This document shows positions 44,957 through 45,233 of a stretch of DNA of 45,233 bases, one piece after another; position 1 is the stretch's first letter; every line of letters begins with the position of its first letter. The position numbers and the translations under genes were made by a program. Origin of the DNA: Caulobacter sp. AP07 (GTDB lineage Bacteria; Pseudomonadota; Alphaproteobacteria; Caulobacterales; Caulobacteraceae); assembly GCF_000281955.1 (NCBI RefSeq), contig NZ_AKKF01000162.1, positions 1 through 45,233 of the forward strand, written 5' to 3'. The notes under the pieces were generated by a model. The model saw only the letters and a program-made list of their open reading frames with translations, searched no databases and was not told the DNA's origin.

Positions 44957-45233
44957 ATGATCAACCCGATCCTCAACACCGACAGCTACAAGACCAGCCA
45001 TCACCTGCAGTACCCGCCGGGCGCGACGCGGGTGTTCTCCTACGTCGAGAGCCGGGGCGGGGCCCATGACGCCACGCTGTTCTTCGGCCTGCAGGCGATC
45101 CTGAAGTCCGAGTTCCTGACCCCCGTGACGACCGCGCATGTCGACGAGGCGGAGGACCTGCTGACCGCCCACGGCCTGCCGTTCAATCGCGCCGGGTGGG
45201 ACCTGCTGGTCGCGCGCCATGGCGGCGGGCTGC
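44957..45233 (+). CDS. Nicotinamide phosphoribosyltransferase (partial, runs off the window)
   Basis: The first 92 codons of a NadV/NAMPT-type enzyme: MINPILNTDSYKTSHHLQYP, then FSYVESRGG and LFFGLQAIL, all standard for the start of this family. AAGGAG precedes the ATG. It joins nicotinamide to PRPP, giving NMN for the NadM-Nudix protein encoded just upstream. Because the 3' part is outside the window, completeness cannot be judged. Nicotinate phosphoribosyltransferase is the alternative, but SYKTSH and SRGG favour NAMPT. Confidence 0.9.
   Translation, partial: MINPILNTDSYKTSHHLQYPPGATRVFSYVESRGGAHDATLFFGLQAILKSEFLTPVTTAHVDEAEDLLTAHGLPFNRAGWDLLVARHGGGL

Overview
The window is high-GC alphaproteobacterial DNA, most likely from Caulobacter or a close relative in the Caulobacteraceae. 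The evidence is the hybrid kinase CckA (cckA) close to fliQ-fliR-flhB, a CtrA-type box (cTAA-N7-TTAACC) upstream of fliQ, an alphaproteobacterial LexA box (GAAC-N7-GAAC) upstream of recA, recA followed by alaS, and many TonB-dependent receptor and Tat/Sec-exported genes. No tRNA, rRNA, CRISPR array, transposase or phage gene was seen.

Layout. (1) 40-4474: a small membrane protein, an osmoprotectant-type ABC transporter made of an ATPase plus a permease/binding-protein fusion, an exported unknown protein, an Lrp/AsnC regulator and a VOC protein. (2) 4560-6233: an exported PafA-type phosphatase. (3) 6273-17441: a sugar-utilisation locus. An MFS sugar permease and a PfkB kinase are transcribed leftward. 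A ROK regulator, a TonB receptor, a GH20 beta-hexosaminidase and a GH9 enzyme of the glucosaminidase type are transcribed rightward. Together they look like uptake and breakdown of chitin or chitosan oligosaccharides. (4) 17809-23191: a second TonB receptor, then a three-gene operon for a Tat-exported flavin amine oxidase, a c-type cytochrome and an exported RidA protein. I read this as a periplasmic amine dehydrogenase module. (5) 23402-28829: the flagellar export genes fliQ, fliR and flhB, a MarR/membrane-protein pair around a 35-nt perfect palindrome, and cckA. (6) 28854-34155: an unrecognised lower-GC gene, then a Fur-like regulator, katG and divergent oxyR (peroxide defence). (7) 34156-39138: a GNAT acetyltransferase, an NTF2-like protein, a DUF885 metallohydrolase and an EAL phosphodiesterase. 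(8) 39267-45233: recA with its SOS box, alaS, a NadM/Nudix fusion and the start of a nicotinamide phosphoribosyltransferase gene (NAD salvage).

How they work together. The sugar locus covers each step: outer-membrane entry (TonB receptor), periplasmic trimming (GH20, GH9), inner-membrane uptake (MFS), phosphorylation (PfkB) and control (ROK). The kinase-permease promoter and the TonB-receptor promoter share a 27-column block with 19 identities that ends in TTGACAC. CckA feeds the phosphorelay that controls CtrA, and a CtrA box sits before fliQ in the same window. OxyR, KatG and the Fur-like protein form a peroxide-response group. Intergenic spaces carry several families of long palindromic repeats.
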